In this document: positions 37,193 to 47,090 of the stretch, piece after piece
How the letters are laid out: each line of letters starts with the position of its first letter
Position numbering within the stretch: the stretch's first letter is position 1
Assembly: GCA_022825855.1 (NCBI GenBank)
Contig: JAJDWB010000019.1
Location: 310,001-374,000, forward strand
DNA: 64,000 nucleotides
Origin: Dehalococcoidia bacterium
GTDB lineage: Bacteria > Chloroflexota > Dehalococcoidia > Bin125
Reading direction: 5' to 3'
The notes under the pieces: model-generated
Seen by the model: the letters and a program-made list of their open reading frames with translations, nothing else
Database searches by the model: none
What the model was told of the DNA's origin: nothing
Made by a program: the position numbers and the translations under genes

Positions 37193-37657
37193 ATGCCGAG
37201 CACTGATCCCGAAGCTGTCTGGCGCCTGCGAGGCATTCGCGGCGCGACGACGGTCGACGGCAACACGCGCGAAGAGATCATCGAAGCAACTGAAGAGTTG
37301 CTAGGCGAGATGATCGTGCGCAACGACATCGAATCGAGCGAAGTGGCCTCTGCCTGGTTCACCACCACACCGGACCTGAACGCCGAGTTCCCGGCAGTCG
37401 CGGCGAGACTCACCTACAAGTGGAGCCACGCCGCGCTCATGTGCGGTCACGAAATGCAGGTGCCTGGGTCATTGCCGTCCTGCCTGCGGATCCTGTTGCA
37501 CGTCAACACCCCGCTGCGCCAGAACCAGATCCAGCACGTGTACCTGCGCGGCGCGCGAGTGCTGAGAACGGACTTAACGGTTAACACAGAATCTTCAAGT
37601 TCGGTCCGCGATTTCCTGCGAAGCTTCAAGGGAGATCCGGAGCCGTACAGCGAGTGA
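37193..37657 (+). CDS. aroH: Chorismate mutase, AroH type
   Basis: A 154-residue monofunctional chorismate mutase of the Bacillus AroH fold, converting chorismate to prephenate. [13 protein letters not shown] at the start, '[13 protein letters not shown]', '[18 protein letters not shown]' and '[11 protein letters not shown]' fit the family's active-site residues. The ATG at 37193 is preferred to a TTG two codons upstream. With tyrA and the DAHP synthase it supplies the prephenate branch. Confidence 0.93.
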   Translation: MPSTDPEAVWRLRGIRGATTVDGNTREEIIEATEELLGEMIVRNDIESSEVASAWFTTTPDLNAEFPAVAARLTYKWSHAALMCGHEMQVPGSLPSCLRILLHVNTPLRQNQIQHVYLRGARVLRTDLTVNTESSSSVRDFLRSFKGDPEPYSE

Positions 37658-37673
37658 GCGAGAAGGTGACGAC

Positions 37674-38723
<1,050 letters not shown>

Positions 38724-38769
38724 GGCGGCGGAGGCGCCGACTCCGGGGAACTTCGGGCCGACTCGCCGG

Positions 38770-39360
38770 CTACAACTCGCTCGTGAGCGCCCGTCGCGCG
38801 GCTTCGTCCCGCTCGCCGAGCAGTTGTGACTGCTCGCTCTGCTCCACCTTGTACTCGAGTTGCTCGACGGCTCCGGTGACCGAGGATTGCATCGTGCGCA
38901 GCTGGTCGTTCAGCCGGCGCAGCATCTCCAACGAGTAGCGATCAGCCTCAAGCGCCTGGGAGACGGCCTCGGTGGTCGCCTGTCCGCGCACGGCTGCCGC
39001 TTCCTGGTTGGCTCGCGTAACCGTCTCGGTCGCGGTCGCGTGAGCCTGGTCAACGATGCTCTGAGCACGCGACTCTGCGGCCTGCACCAGTTCGTGCACG
39101 GAGACCTGTTGTTCCGCGTCGCGCCGCGCCTGCGCCGAAAGCACAGCCGCCTCTTCCTGAGTCTGCTGGATCAATCGCTCCCGTTCTTCAAGCAGCCGTT
39201 GCGCCTGATCAGCCGACGCCGGCGCCGCCATGCGCAGGCGGTCGATCAGGTCCAGTAGCTGTTCGCGGTCAACGGTCCAACCCGATCCAAACCGGCTGCG
39301 ACGGCCGGCCAGGATCGCTTGCTCGATCTGGTCGATGAGTTCGAGGAGATCGATGATCAG
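38770..39360 (-). CDS. Coiled-coil protein of the DivIVA/AtpF-like type found after coaD
   Basis: A long helical, Glu/Gln/Ala-rich protein. The first ATG (39231) gives 153 residues, but the frame stays open upstream to a TAG at 39391-39393. The 43 codons before that ATG encode a conserved-looking start (LELIDQIEQAILAGRR, then VDREQLLDLIDRLR) typical of this family in coaD neighbourhoods. No ATG, GTG or TTG exists in that stretch. A GGCAGGAG followed by CTG-ATC-ATC at 39352-39360 is the only plausible initiation site, so the start is non-canonical and the true end is uncertain by a few codons. Function unknown; a cell-division or envelope scaffold is possible. Confidence 0.65.
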   Translation of the reverse strand: MIIDLLELIDQIEQAILAGRRSRFGSGWTVDREQLLDLIDRLRMAAPASADQAQRLLEERERLIQQTQEEAAVLSAQARRDAEQQVSVHELVQAAESRAQSIVDQAHATATETVTRANQEAAAVRGQATTEAVSQALEADRYSLEMLRRLNDQLRTMQSSVTGAVEQLEYKVEQSEQSQLLGERDEAARRALTSEL

Positions 39361-39418
39361 CTCCTGCCCAGAGCCCCGCCTGTTTCGACTCTAGCGCAGG
39401 ATGTCCGCAAGCAAACGC

Positions 39419-39910
39419 TCAGACCTCACGCCGAATCGGCGGACCGTACTTGTGAATCAGCGCCTCGGCGACGTTGGGCGGCACGAGGTCGTCGACCGGA
39501 TGCTTGAGCGTGGCCAGCTCGCGAATGCGGCTGGCGGAAATGAAGAGATGCTCGTGTCCGGCCATCAGGAACACGGACTCGATATGCGGCGCCATCTTCT
39601 TGTTCATCAGCGCCATGTCGAACTCGGCCTCGAAGCCGGTGACCGCGCGGATGCCGCGGACCAGCACCTTGGCGCCGACCTCATCGGCGAAGTTGACCAC
39701 AAGGCCAGTGAACTTGGCGGCTCGGACATTGGGGCAATGCTGAGTAGCGCCTTCGATCATCGCCAACCGCTCGTCGACGTCGAACGTCTCGCTCGATCGG
39801 GGATAGATCGCCATGACGACCTCGTCGAACATCGATGCGGCGCGCTGCACGATGTCGAGGTGACCGTTGGTGATCGGGTCGAAGCCGCCGGGGTAGAGCG
39901 CGATCGTCAT
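39419..39910 (-). CDS. coaD: Phosphopantetheine adenylyltransferase
   Basis: A 163-residue enzyme of coenzyme A synthesis, joining 4'-phosphopantetheine and ATP. YPGGFDPITNGHLDIV carries the T-x-G-H nucleotidyl site, VRGIRAVTGFEAEFDMA and 'FISASRIRELA' are characteristic. It overlaps rsmD by 4 bases, a pairing seen in many bacteria. Confidence 0.97.
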   Translation of the reverse strand: MTIALYPGGFDPITNGHLDIVQRAASMFDEVVMAIYPRSSETFDVDERLAMIEGATQHCPNVRAAKFTGLVVNFADEVGAKVLVRGIRAVTGFEAEFDMALMNKKMAPHIESVFLMAGHEHLFISASRIRELATLKHPVDDLVPPNVAEALIHKYGPPIRREV

Positions 39911-40491
39911 GTCAGTGCCTCCGCACGATACGTATCGATAGCGCCGTCACCATAGCGCCGTTGATCAATCCGCACTAGCGCACCGATGCGCGCTGGAGGC
40001 GGCGGCACGCCGCCCGAACCCGTGATCAGCCGCCGCCACACCGCGAGCGCGCCCTGATGCAGCGTCGCCCGTTCCATGAACGCCTCGATCACCGGCGTCG
40101 CATCGACGCGATAGGGCGGATCGATAAAGATCAAGTCGGGATCGAGTGGAATCCTGGAGAAACACCGCTCAACGGGTAATCGGTGGACGCGGGCGCGATC
40201 CTTGAGGCCGAGTTCGTCCAGGTTGCGGCGAATCACCGCGCAGGCGGGTCCGTTCCGTTCGACAAAGTCGACCGCAGCCGCTCCCCGACTGAGTGCTTCG
40301 AGACCGAGATATCCCGCGCCGGCGTAGAGGTCGAGTACGCTCGCGCCCTCGACCATGCCGCCGATCTCCGGTCGGTCGAAAATCGCCGAGCGGATGATTG
40401 CCGTCGCCGGCCGCGTGCCGTTGGCCGGAGAGCGAAGTCGTCTGCCGGAGAGTTGGCCGCCGGCGATGCGCGGTTGCGCCCGGGACATCAC
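39907..40491 (-). CDS. rsmD: 16S rRNA (guanine(966)-N(2))-methyltransferase
   Basis: A 194-residue methyltransferase. 'RIAGGQLSGRRL' and 'TRPATAIIRSAIFD' open the protein; SAM-binding VLDLYAGAGYLGLEALSRGA and catalytic DPPY are present. It modifies a single guanine of 16S rRNA. Both ends overlap neighbouring genes by 4 bases (GH18-like upstream, coaD downstream). Confidence 0.95.
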   Translation of the reverse strand: MMSRAQPRIAGGQLSGRRLRSPANGTRPATAIIRSAIFDRPEIGGMVEGASVLDLYAGAGYLGLEALSRGAAAVDFVERNGPACAVIRRNLDELGLKDRARVHRLPVERCFSRIPLDPDLIFIDPPYRVDATPVIEAFMERATLHQGALAVWRRLITGSGGVPPPPARIGALVRIDQRRYGDGAIDTYRAEALT

Positions 40492-42344
40492 TCTGCTCCC
40501 TCGGCTCGGACCGGCACGGTAATCACGTGCCCCACGCGGACGTCGCCGTCGGACAGGACGAGCTGCGCGCGATAGTCGCCGGCGACCGGTGGCAGATCCC
40601 AGAACTGCCAGCCGCTGCCGCCGGCGCCTGAAAGCTCTCCCGCTTCAACGCTGAAGATCGGATCGAACAGGATCGCGTTGGGCAGCCGTAGGTCCGGAAG
40701 TCCTGACTCAAAGAACGCTGCCACGGCCGGCCAGAGATTGGCATTGCCCGGATCGGCCGAGGCATTGCTGATGTACACGCCGCCCAGCTCGTAGTCGGAG
40801 ACCACCTGGAGCTGGAAGGCCGCGCTGAAGCGGTTGTGAATCCAAACCGTCACGGCCGAGCCCGTCTGGTCCGGGTACGTGAAGGTCACGATCCGATTGA
40901 CGCTGTCCCAACGCAGTCCTCCAGCCAGGTTGTCCAGCAGAATAGAGTTGCCCTGCAGCGTCACTCGCATGCCGGGACGGTACGGTCCCGGCTCGCGGAT
41001 ACTGATCAGAGAGGCGATATCGAGCGCGTCGCGTTGCGTAATCTCGCGGAAGCCCGTCGCCTCGCGCACCACCGCATTGGATCGTAGGGCGAGCAGCACC
41101 TTGCTCGATTCGATCCGCTCGAGGATGGTCGGCAGCGAGGCAGCAATCGCAGCGTCGAACATCGTCGGATCGAGGGGCGGCTCAAGCACAATGAAGTCGG
41201 CCGAGGCGCCGAGCTGGGCGAGGTCGTAGCCGGCCTCGCCGACTCCGCCCGACGCGGTAATCGGCACATGCACTGAGATCCCGCGATCCTCTCGATGCAG
41301 CCTGCCTGCAAGTTCGCTGATGAACGACGTGAACTGCGGCTGCAGAGCCGGCGATACATCGAGATAGTGAATGTCCACGCCGTCGTGCAGGCCGCTCTTG
41401 ATCGCGTGCTGAATGTTCGCGATGTGTTGCCGCCGCAGATTGTCGGAAGCGAGAATGTCGTTGACCAGGTCTGCTTGGTCGTCCGTCGCGAACACCGTCG
41501 GCCAGCGATTCTGCGGGATCGACGCATTGACCTGGTCCACGCCGCCGAGCAGCGAGCCGTCGGCAGCGGGCTGCCAGCCGTCGGGATGAACCAGGGTCAG
41601 CGAGCCCGCGAGGATTGGCTGCGGTTCTTCCCCGCGTGGCACACGTCCGGCGATCACATCGCGAAACTGCAGCCGGCGCAGGATGACCAGGATGGCCGGT
41701 GATTCGGCCAACTCAATCCGGGCGGTCGAGCCGTCGCTGCTCAGCGCGGCGTCTCCCAGCCGTACCCACTCGTCGCCGTTCCAGGTATAGGCGCCCAGGT
41801 TGCGCGGATCCTGGGTGGGATTGGTTAGCTCCGGCTCAAACAGGAACGGTCCCAGCCGGCCCTCCGGCGCCCGGAACTCGTAGATTGGCGAAACGGCGCC
41901 CAGAATCTCGGGAATCGCCGGCGGCCGCTCGGCCAATCTCGCCTCGAACAGTGTGGTCCGGACGCCATCGATGTCGGTCGACGGGGCCGGCTCGGCGTCG
42001 TCAGTGTTGAAGTTGGTCTCAATCAATCCCGGTTCGAAGAACAGCACAATCACGACGCCGACCAGGAGCGCGGCGATAATCAGTACAACCAGCACACCAA
42101 TCCCGCGTCCTCCCGGCGGCGGTGACGGTCGGCTGGGCGTTCCCCGTCGCGTGCCGGGCCGAGAGATTGAGGGCGCGTCGGGCGGAGGCGGGAGGACGGG
42201 CGCCGGCTCCGCCGGCGGCGGATCGAACGGCGCCGGATCGGGAGGGCGCCGGGCGTGGCTGCCGCGCTGCCGCTCGGACTGCGGCTCTTCGCCGATTCGC
42301 CGCACTGGTCGCGGCTGCCAACCGCCGCCCTCGCGCGTGCTCAC
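40488..42344 (-). CDS. Membrane-anchored protein with GH18-like barrel
   Basis: A 618-residue protein. Residues 1-80 are a Pro/Arg-rich cytoplasmic region, followed by one membrane segment (GVLVVLIIAALLVGVVIVLFF) and a large outer part. A central region resembles the TIM barrel of family 18 glycosidases as found in spore-coat/LysM hydrolases: 'SGLHDGVDIHYLDV', 'FTSFISELAGRLH' and 'SADFIVLEPP'. The GH18 catalytic DxxDxDxE reads D-G-V-D-I-H-Y-L, so the acid Glu is missing and glycosidase activity is doubtful; carbohydrate binding is possible. It is co-translated with htrA and rsmD through 4-base overlaps. Confidence 0.7.
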   Translation of the reverse strand: MSTREGGGWQPRPVRRIGEEPQSERQRGSHARRPPDPAPFDPPPAEPAPVLPPPPDAPSISRPGTRRGTPSRPSPPPGGRGIGVLVVLIIAALLVGVVIVLFFEPGLIETNFNTDDAEPAPSTDIDGVRTTLFEARLAERPPAIPEILGAVSPIYEFRAPEGRLGPFLFEPELTNPTQDPRNLGAYTWNGDEWVRLGDAALSSDGSTARIELAESPAILVILRRLQFRDVIAGRVPRGEEPQPILAGSLTLVHPDGWQPAADGSLLGGVDQVNASIPQNRWPTVFATDDQADLVNDILASDNLRRQHIANIQHAIKSGLHDGVDIHYLDVSPALQPQFTSFISELAGRLHREDRGISVHVPITASGGVGEAGYDLAQLGASADFIVLEPPLDPTMFDAAIAASLPTILERIESSKVLLALRSNAVVREATGFREITQRDALDIASLISIREPGPYRPGMRVTLQGNSILLDNLAGGLRWDSVNRIVTFTYPDQTGSAVTVWIHNRFSAAFQLQVVSDYELGGVYISNASADPGNANLWPAVAAFFESGLPDLRLPNAILFDPIFSVEAGELSGAGGSGWQFWDLPPVAGDYRAQLVLSDGDVRVGHVITVPVRAEGAE

Positions 42345-43522
42345 GGCGCTCGCAAGTCAGGCGCGATGCTGAGTCGGTACTCCTCACCGCCGCGATGGAT
42401 GTGGACCAGCACCGGCACGTTCGGTTGCAACTGCGCCAGGGCGTTGAGATACGGCGTCTCAGCGTTGATCGGCACGCCGTTCATGTTGAGCAACACGTCG
42501 CCGGGGCGAATGCCGGCGCGGGCAAACGCGCCGCGCCGCTCGAGCTCGATCAGGAATGCGCCCTCGCTGACATCGAGGTCGAGTTGCACGGCGGCCGTCG
42601 GAGTGAGCAGACGTTCCTGCACCACTCCGAATGTCGGACGGGGGAAGAAGCCGTCGGCGGCGATGCCGCGCGCAACTTCGAGCACGGCGTCGATCTGCAC
42701 GGCGAAGCCGACACCATCGACAAAACCGCCATCCACCGTCTCGCGCGCGATCACGGCCGTCATACCCACAATGCTGCCGTCCAGGTCGACAAGAATGCCT
42801 CCGGAGTTCCCGTGATTCAGCGCGGCGTCGGTCTGGATCAGATGTTCCTGCTCATATCGCTCACGAAAGAACGTCGTATCCGGGTTGCTGACGACCCCTA
42901 CCGTCAGGGCGATCTCCCGTCCCAAGAGCGTATTGCCAATCGCCACCACGGTCTCTCCCGCCTCTACCGATTCGGTTCGGCCAAAGACCGGCACGACCGG
43001 CTCGAACTCGGCCTGGTCCGTCTCAATTCGCAGCACCGCGACATCGGAGAACGGTCGGTCGTCACCGACGCGCAAGGCCGGAAAACGGCGTTCGTCGTTG
43101 AAGATCACGGTGAAGCTGGTCATGCCTTCCAGCACATGCGCCGCGGTCACGATGTGTCCCCGGCCGTCAAGCACGAAACCGGTGGCCAGCGCCGCCGGGA
43201 CCACCGTGACCCCTTCGTCGTTGACGCGTTCCGGACCTTCGGCGTCGATCACCACGACGGAGCGAACGACGTCCTCGAAGACCTCACCGATCCGCCGCGC
43301 CCGGCCGTCCAGCGACGCCTCGATCCGCGCGTCGGTCTCGGCGCTCGACTGGTCCCTGGCCTGTTCCACGGCCTGGCTGACGGACTCCTCAACGGCAGCC
43401 TGGATCGTGCGGTCCAACTCCGCTTGCGAAGGACCGTCGTCAACCAGGAATCCCGCGATCACCGCGCCGCAGGCCGCACCGATCAAGGCTGAGAGGATCG
43501 AGATTGTGAAAGTGTGACGCAC
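42341..43522 (-). CDS. HtrA/DegP-like trypsin-type serine protease with PDZ domain
   Basis: A 393-residue envelope protease. An N-terminal hydrophobic anchor (8-26) is followed by a helical linker and the trypsin fold with catalytic His129 (TAAHV), Asp160 (FSDVAVL) and Ser240 (GNSGG). A PDZ domain (about 300-390) contains 'GIRPGDVLLNMNG'. It degrades or processes misfolded envelope proteins. The start is GTG at 43522, within a CRP-like palindrome. It heads a five-gene operon with the GH18-like gene, rsmD, coaD and the coiled-coil gene. Confidence 0.92.
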   Translation of the reverse strand: MRHTFTISILSALIGAACGAVIAGFLVDDGPSQAELDRTIQAAVEESVSQAVEQARDQSSAETDARIEASLDGRARRIGEVFEDVVRSVVVIDAEGPERVNDEGVTVVPAALATGFVLDGRGHIVTAAHVLEGMTSFTVIFNDERRFPALRVGDDRPFSDVAVLRIETDQAEFEPVVPVFGRTESVEAGETVVAIGNTLLGREIALTVGVVSNPDTTFFRERYEQEHLIQTDAALNHGNSGGILVDLDGSIVGMTAVIARETVDGGFVDGVGFAVQIDAVLEVARGIAADGFFPRPTFGVVQERLLTPTAAVQLDLDVSEGAFLIELERRGAFARAGIRPGDVLLNMNGVPINAETPYLNALAQLQPNVPVLVHIHRGGEEYRLSIAPDLRAP

Positions 43523-43528
43523 GTTACA
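43513..43528. promoter_or_regulatory. CRP/FNR-like operator candidate
   Basis: TGTGA-CGCACG-TTACA matches the TGTGA-N6-TCACA consensus of Crp/Fnr-family regulators at 9 of 10 positions, within an imperfect 18-bp palindrome (43512-43529). It overlaps the htrA GTG and lies 105 bases before the likely greA start. Its role is inferred; in other lineages the same motif may be bound by unrelated regulators. Confidence 0.4.
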
Positions 43529-43632
43529 CGAATGCCCGGACCCATCGGGACTCTGCCTTCGCCTTGCCTGCTATCGTAGCCTGCCATAAAGTAGTTCGGC
43601 TTCTCGAACAGTTGATCAGTCAGGCAGCATAC

Positions 43633-44112
43633 GTGGTACTGCGACGCTCGGTTCCCATCACAGCGGATGGTCTTCAGCGTCTGCGAGACGAGTTGCTCAC
43701 ACTCAAGGAACGACGCCGCCAGGCGGCCGAGTTGATCCAGCAGGTGCGTGAAGACTCGCCCGGCGCTCGCGATGAAGGTGACGGAGGCGAGACCAAGAAC
43801 GAGCAAGCGTTCATTGAGGGTCGCATCCGCGAGATCGAGGCGGTCATCTCCTCGGCATCGATCATCGATGAACAGGAAGTGCGCGGCTCGGAAGTGGTCC
43901 GCCTCGGTTCAACCGTGACCGTGCGCCCCGTGCCCAAGCGCACCGATGTCGACTACCGCATCGTCGGCCCGGCTGAGGTCGATCCCAAGAACGGTCTGCT
44001 CTCCGATGAATCGCCGGTGGGCAAGGCGCTGCTGGGCGCGAAGGTGGGCGACACCGTCGAAGTCGCGACGCCGACCGGTGTGCGCAAGTTCAAAGTCAAG
44101 GCCATTTCCTAG
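43633..44112 (+). CDS. greA: Transcript cleavage factor GreA
   Basis: A 159-residue elongation factor that helps RNA polymerase restart by stimulating cleavage of backtracked RNA. The N-terminal coiled coil includes 'LRDELLTLKERRRQ' and the tip motif 'DEGDGGETKNEQAF', which carries the acidic catalytic residues. The C-terminal FKBP-like part ends 'VGDTVEVATPTG'. The GTG at 43633 is chosen because it gives the family length; an in-frame TTG at 43564 would add 23 residues. Next to lysS, a common pairing. Confidence 0.92.
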   Translation: MVLRRSVPITADGLQRLRDELLTLKERRRQAAELIQQVREDSPGARDEGDGGETKNEQAFIEGRIREIEAVISSASIIDEQEVRGSEVVRLGSTVTVRPVPKRTDVDYRIVGPAEVDPKNGLLSDESPVGKALLGAKVGDTVEVATPTGVRKFKVKAIS

Positions 44113-44168
44113 TCAAGTTCGGTCTCCGGCTACGCGGCAGGGGGCCGCAGCCTGAGAGACGAACTGAG

Positions 44169-45683
44169 ATGACTCAATCCCCAACCACTGGCTCAGAGAC
44201 GCTCTACCTGCGAGAGATCATCGCCGAACGTCAGGCGAAGGCCGAGGCGTTGCGCGCCAATGGGATCAATCCGTATCCGCCGCGAACTGCTCGAACGAAC
44301 GACATCGCCGCTGCGCGACGTCCATTCGATCAGGCTCAGGAGCAGGACCTGCCGGATCCGGAAGGCGGAACCGTCACGCTCGCGGGGCGTATCACGTCGA
44401 TTCGCAACATGGGCCGGATCGCGTTCATTGACATTCAGGACGACACCGGACAGATTCAGGTTCTGGCCAGCCAGCGGGCATTGGGCGATGCCTGGAGCCT
44501 GCTGGACGCGCTTGATCTCGGCGATTTCATTGAAGCTGCGGGACAGATGATCCGCTCGCGGCGAGGCGAAGTCTCGGTCCAGGCCGAGAGTGTCACGATG
44601 CTGACCAAGTCGCTGCGGCCGCCGCCGGAGAAGTTTCACGGACTGCAGGACATCGAGACCCGCTATCGCCAGCGGTATCTCGACCTGATAGCCAATCGCG
44701 AGGCCAAGGAGGTCTTGCGAACCCGCTCCCGGGTGATCTCGGCCATGCGTCGGTTCATGGACGGCCGGGGCTTCCTCGAGGTTGAGACACCGGTCCTGCA
44801 GTCGGAAGCGGGCGGAGCGGCGGCGCGGCCTTTTCTAACCCACTTCAACGCCCTTGACGAGCCGAGGCAACTGCGGATCGCCCTGGAACTCCACCTGAAG
44901 CGCCTGATCGTCGGCGGTTTCGACAAGGTCTATGAGATCGGCAGGCTCTTCCGGAACGAGGGCATCGGCAACCGCTGGAATCCCGAGTTCACGATGATGG
45001 AGAGCTACGAGGCCTACACCGACTATCACGGCGTTGCCGAAATGGTCGAATCGAGCCTTGCCTACATCAGTGAAGAAGTCACCGGATCGACACGAGTGCC
45101 ATGGCAGGACGGCGAGATCGACTTCACGCCGCCGTTCCGTCGCGTCACGATGGTCGACGCGGCCAAGGAGCACGTCGGCGTCGACTTCCGCGACTATCCG
45201 ACCGTCGAAGCCATGGAAGACTTGCTGCGCGAGCAGGGCATAGGCATTCCGCCCAATGCGGGTTGGGGAAAGCTGTTCGACGAACTGGTATCGCAGAGGG
45301 TGGAGCCGCAGCTTCAGCAGCCGACGTTCCTGCTCGACTATCCCCTCGCCATCTCGCCCCTGGCCAAGCGGACCGAGTACGACGACACGCTGGTTGAGAG
45401 GTTCGAGCTCTTCGTCGCCGGTTGGGAACTGGCCAACGCCTACACCGAACTCAACGATCCGGTCGATCAGCGCCGACGGTTCGAGGAGCAGATCAGGCTC
45501 AAGGCCGAGGGCGACGAGGAGGCCGAGCAAATGGACGAGGACTTCCTCGTCGCGCTGGAACACGGCATGCCGCCCACCGGCGGTCTGGGCATGGGCATGG
45601 ATCGGTTGGCCATGCTGTTAACAGACTCGCAGTCCATCCGCGACGTCATCCTCTTCCCGCAGATGCGCAAGCTGTCCGACTAA
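44169..45683 (+). CDS. lysS: Lysyl-tRNA synthetase, class II
   Basis: A 504-residue enzyme. An N-terminal OB-fold anticodon-binding domain (TLAGRITSIRNMGRIAFIDIQD) is followed by class II motifs: motif 1 near 'FLEVETPVLQ', motif 2 'FRNEGIGNRWNPEFTMMESYEAY', motif 3 'GLGMGMDRLAMLL'. The LysRS-specific 'ELANAYTELNDP' and final 'VILFPQMR' are present. It lies 56 bases after greA. Confidence 0.97.
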   Translation: MTQSPTTGSETLYLREIIAERQAKAEALRANGINPYPPRTARTNDIAAARRPFDQAQEQDLPDPEGGTVTLAGRITSIRNMGRIAFIDIQDDTGQIQVLASQRALGDAWSLLDALDLGDFIEAAGQMIRSRRGEVSVQAESVTMLTKSLRPPPEKFHGLQDIETRYRQRYLDLIANREAKEVLRTRSRVISAMRRFMDGRGFLEVETPVLQSEAGGAAARPFLTHFNALDEPRQLRIALELHLKRLIVGGFDKVYEIGRLFRNEGIGNRWNPEFTMMESYEAYTDYHGVAEMVESSLAYISEEVTGSTRVPWQDGEIDFTPPFRRVTMVDAAKEHVGVDFRDYPTVEAMEDLLREQGIGIPPNAGWGKLFDELVSQRVEPQLQQPTFLLDYPLAISPLAKRTEYDDTLVERFELFVAGWELANAYTELNDPVDQRRRFEEQIRLKAEGDEEAEQMDEDFLVALEHGMPPTGGLGMGMDRLAMLLTDSQSIRDVILFPQMRKLSD

Positions 45684-45704
45684 GTCACACAGAGGGCGAC
45701 TACG

Positions 45705-47006
45705 TCACTCCGAGCCCGACCCGGCCTCGCGCGTTGCGCCGGACTCTACGAAGCCGTCCACCTGGGCCGCATCGAATCCCAACTCGGCAAGAATCTCCCG
45801 CGTCTCGCTGGCGAAGGGCCGGGTCGCCGCGGGCTTGCGGAATCCCGACCGGTCGAGAGCCACCGGCGGCGCCAGGAGCCGGATCTTGCCCACCTCCGGA
45901 TGGTCGAGGTCGTAGAGCATTTCGTTCGCTTCAGCCTGGGGATCGTCCAGGATCTCGATCGGCAGTAGCACGCGAGATCCCGGCACGCCGGCCCCGGCCA
46001 GCGTGGTCTCCCATTCCGCGGTCGTGCGCTCGGTCATGCGCTGCTCCGCCGACTGCTGCAGACGGGGGTAGTAGTCGGCGTCCTCGACATCGTCTCCGGC
46101 GTACGGGTCGTCGAGACCGATGGCCTCGATGAACGCCCGTCTCAACTTGCGGCTGCCACAGGCGACGGCCAGCCATCCGTCGGCAGTCGAGTAGGTCCGG
46201 AAATAGATGTCCGCCATTGTCCTGGCCCGCGCGGAGACTTGAGCCTCGCGCTGTTCCTCGTAACTCGCACCGCGTGCGCGCATCTCTGCCAGGTCCTGCA
46301 GCGAGCGCTCGTGTATTGGACCGTCAATCGACTCGACTCGCATCATCTGGTTATTGTTCAACGTCATCGCGGCCTGCATCAGCGAGGCGTGGACCTCGCC
46401 GCCGGTGCCGGTCGCGGTGCGTCGCAGCAGAGCCGAGGCAACGCCGAAAGCCAGCGACATCGCCGCCATGTAATCGGCGCTGACCGGGTCTCCGCTCAAC
46501 GGACGACCCTCACCTGCCCGGCCGTTGGCGACCATCAGGCCGCTGCGGGCCTGGACGACGATGTCCATGCCGGCCAGGTCCGAATCAGGTCCGTAGCGTC
46601 CGAACGGCGTCACCGTCGCGATCACCAGGCGGGGGTATCGCTTGCTCAGCGCGTCCGCGTCGAGACCGAGCTGTTCGGCGAGTCCTGGACGGAAGTTCAT
46701 CAGCGCCACATCGGCCCGGCTGAGCAGCGCCTCGATGATCGGAGCGGCGTCGGCATGCCGCAGATTCAGCGGCAACGATCGCTTGCCGCGGTTGCGCGAG
46801 AGAAACGTGCGCGACTCCATCGGCGCAATCTGCGCAAGCCGGCGGGTAGGGTCGCCTTCCAACGACTCGATCTTGATTACCTCGGCGCCGCCTTCAGCCA
46901 ACAGCTGTGCGGCAAAGGGCACGGCGACGAACTGGCCGAACTCCACGACCCGAATACCATCAAACGGTTGTGATTCGGCGGCCTCACCGCCCCGATCGCT
47001 AGACAT
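45705..47006 (-). CDS. CaiB/BaiF (class III) CoA-transferase
   Basis: A protein of 433 residues from the ATG at 47006; an alternative start at 47066 adds 20 residues with no recognisable content. It shows 'IRVVEFGQFVAVPFAAQLLAEGGAEVIKIE', 'NRGKRSLPLNL', the catalytic-type Asp in LAGMDIVVQARSG, and 'TGTGGEVHASLMQAA'. Class III enzymes move CoA between carboxylates through an aspartyl-CoA intermediate. Substrate unknown. Convergent with lysS and divergent from priA. Confidence 0.9.
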   Translation of the reverse strand: MSSDRGGEAAESQPFDGIRVVEFGQFVAVPFAAQLLAEGGAEVIKIESLEGDPTRRLAQIAPMESRTFLSRNRGKRSLPLNLRHADAAPIIEALLSRADVALMNFRPGLAEQLGLDADALSKRYPRLVIATVTPFGRYGPDSDLAGMDIVVQARSGLMVANGRAGEGRPLSGDPVSADYMAAMSLAFGVASALLRRTATGTGGEVHASLMQAAMTLNNNQMMRVESIDGPIHERSLQDLAEMRARGASYEEQREAQVSARARTMADIYFRTYSTADGWLAVACGSRKLRRAFIEAIGLDDPYAGDDVEDADYYPRLQQSAEQRMTERTTAEWETTLAGAGVPGSRVLLPIEILDDPQAEANEMLYDLDHPEVGKIRLLAPPVALDRSGFRKPAATRPFASETREILAELGFDAAQVDGFVESGATREAGSGSE

Positions 47007-47090
47007 CTGACACGTCCATTCATCAACATCTACGTGACACACCTGGTCTGAGTGCGACGCTAACACTAGCCCGGAGGCTGGACTCCGAGA

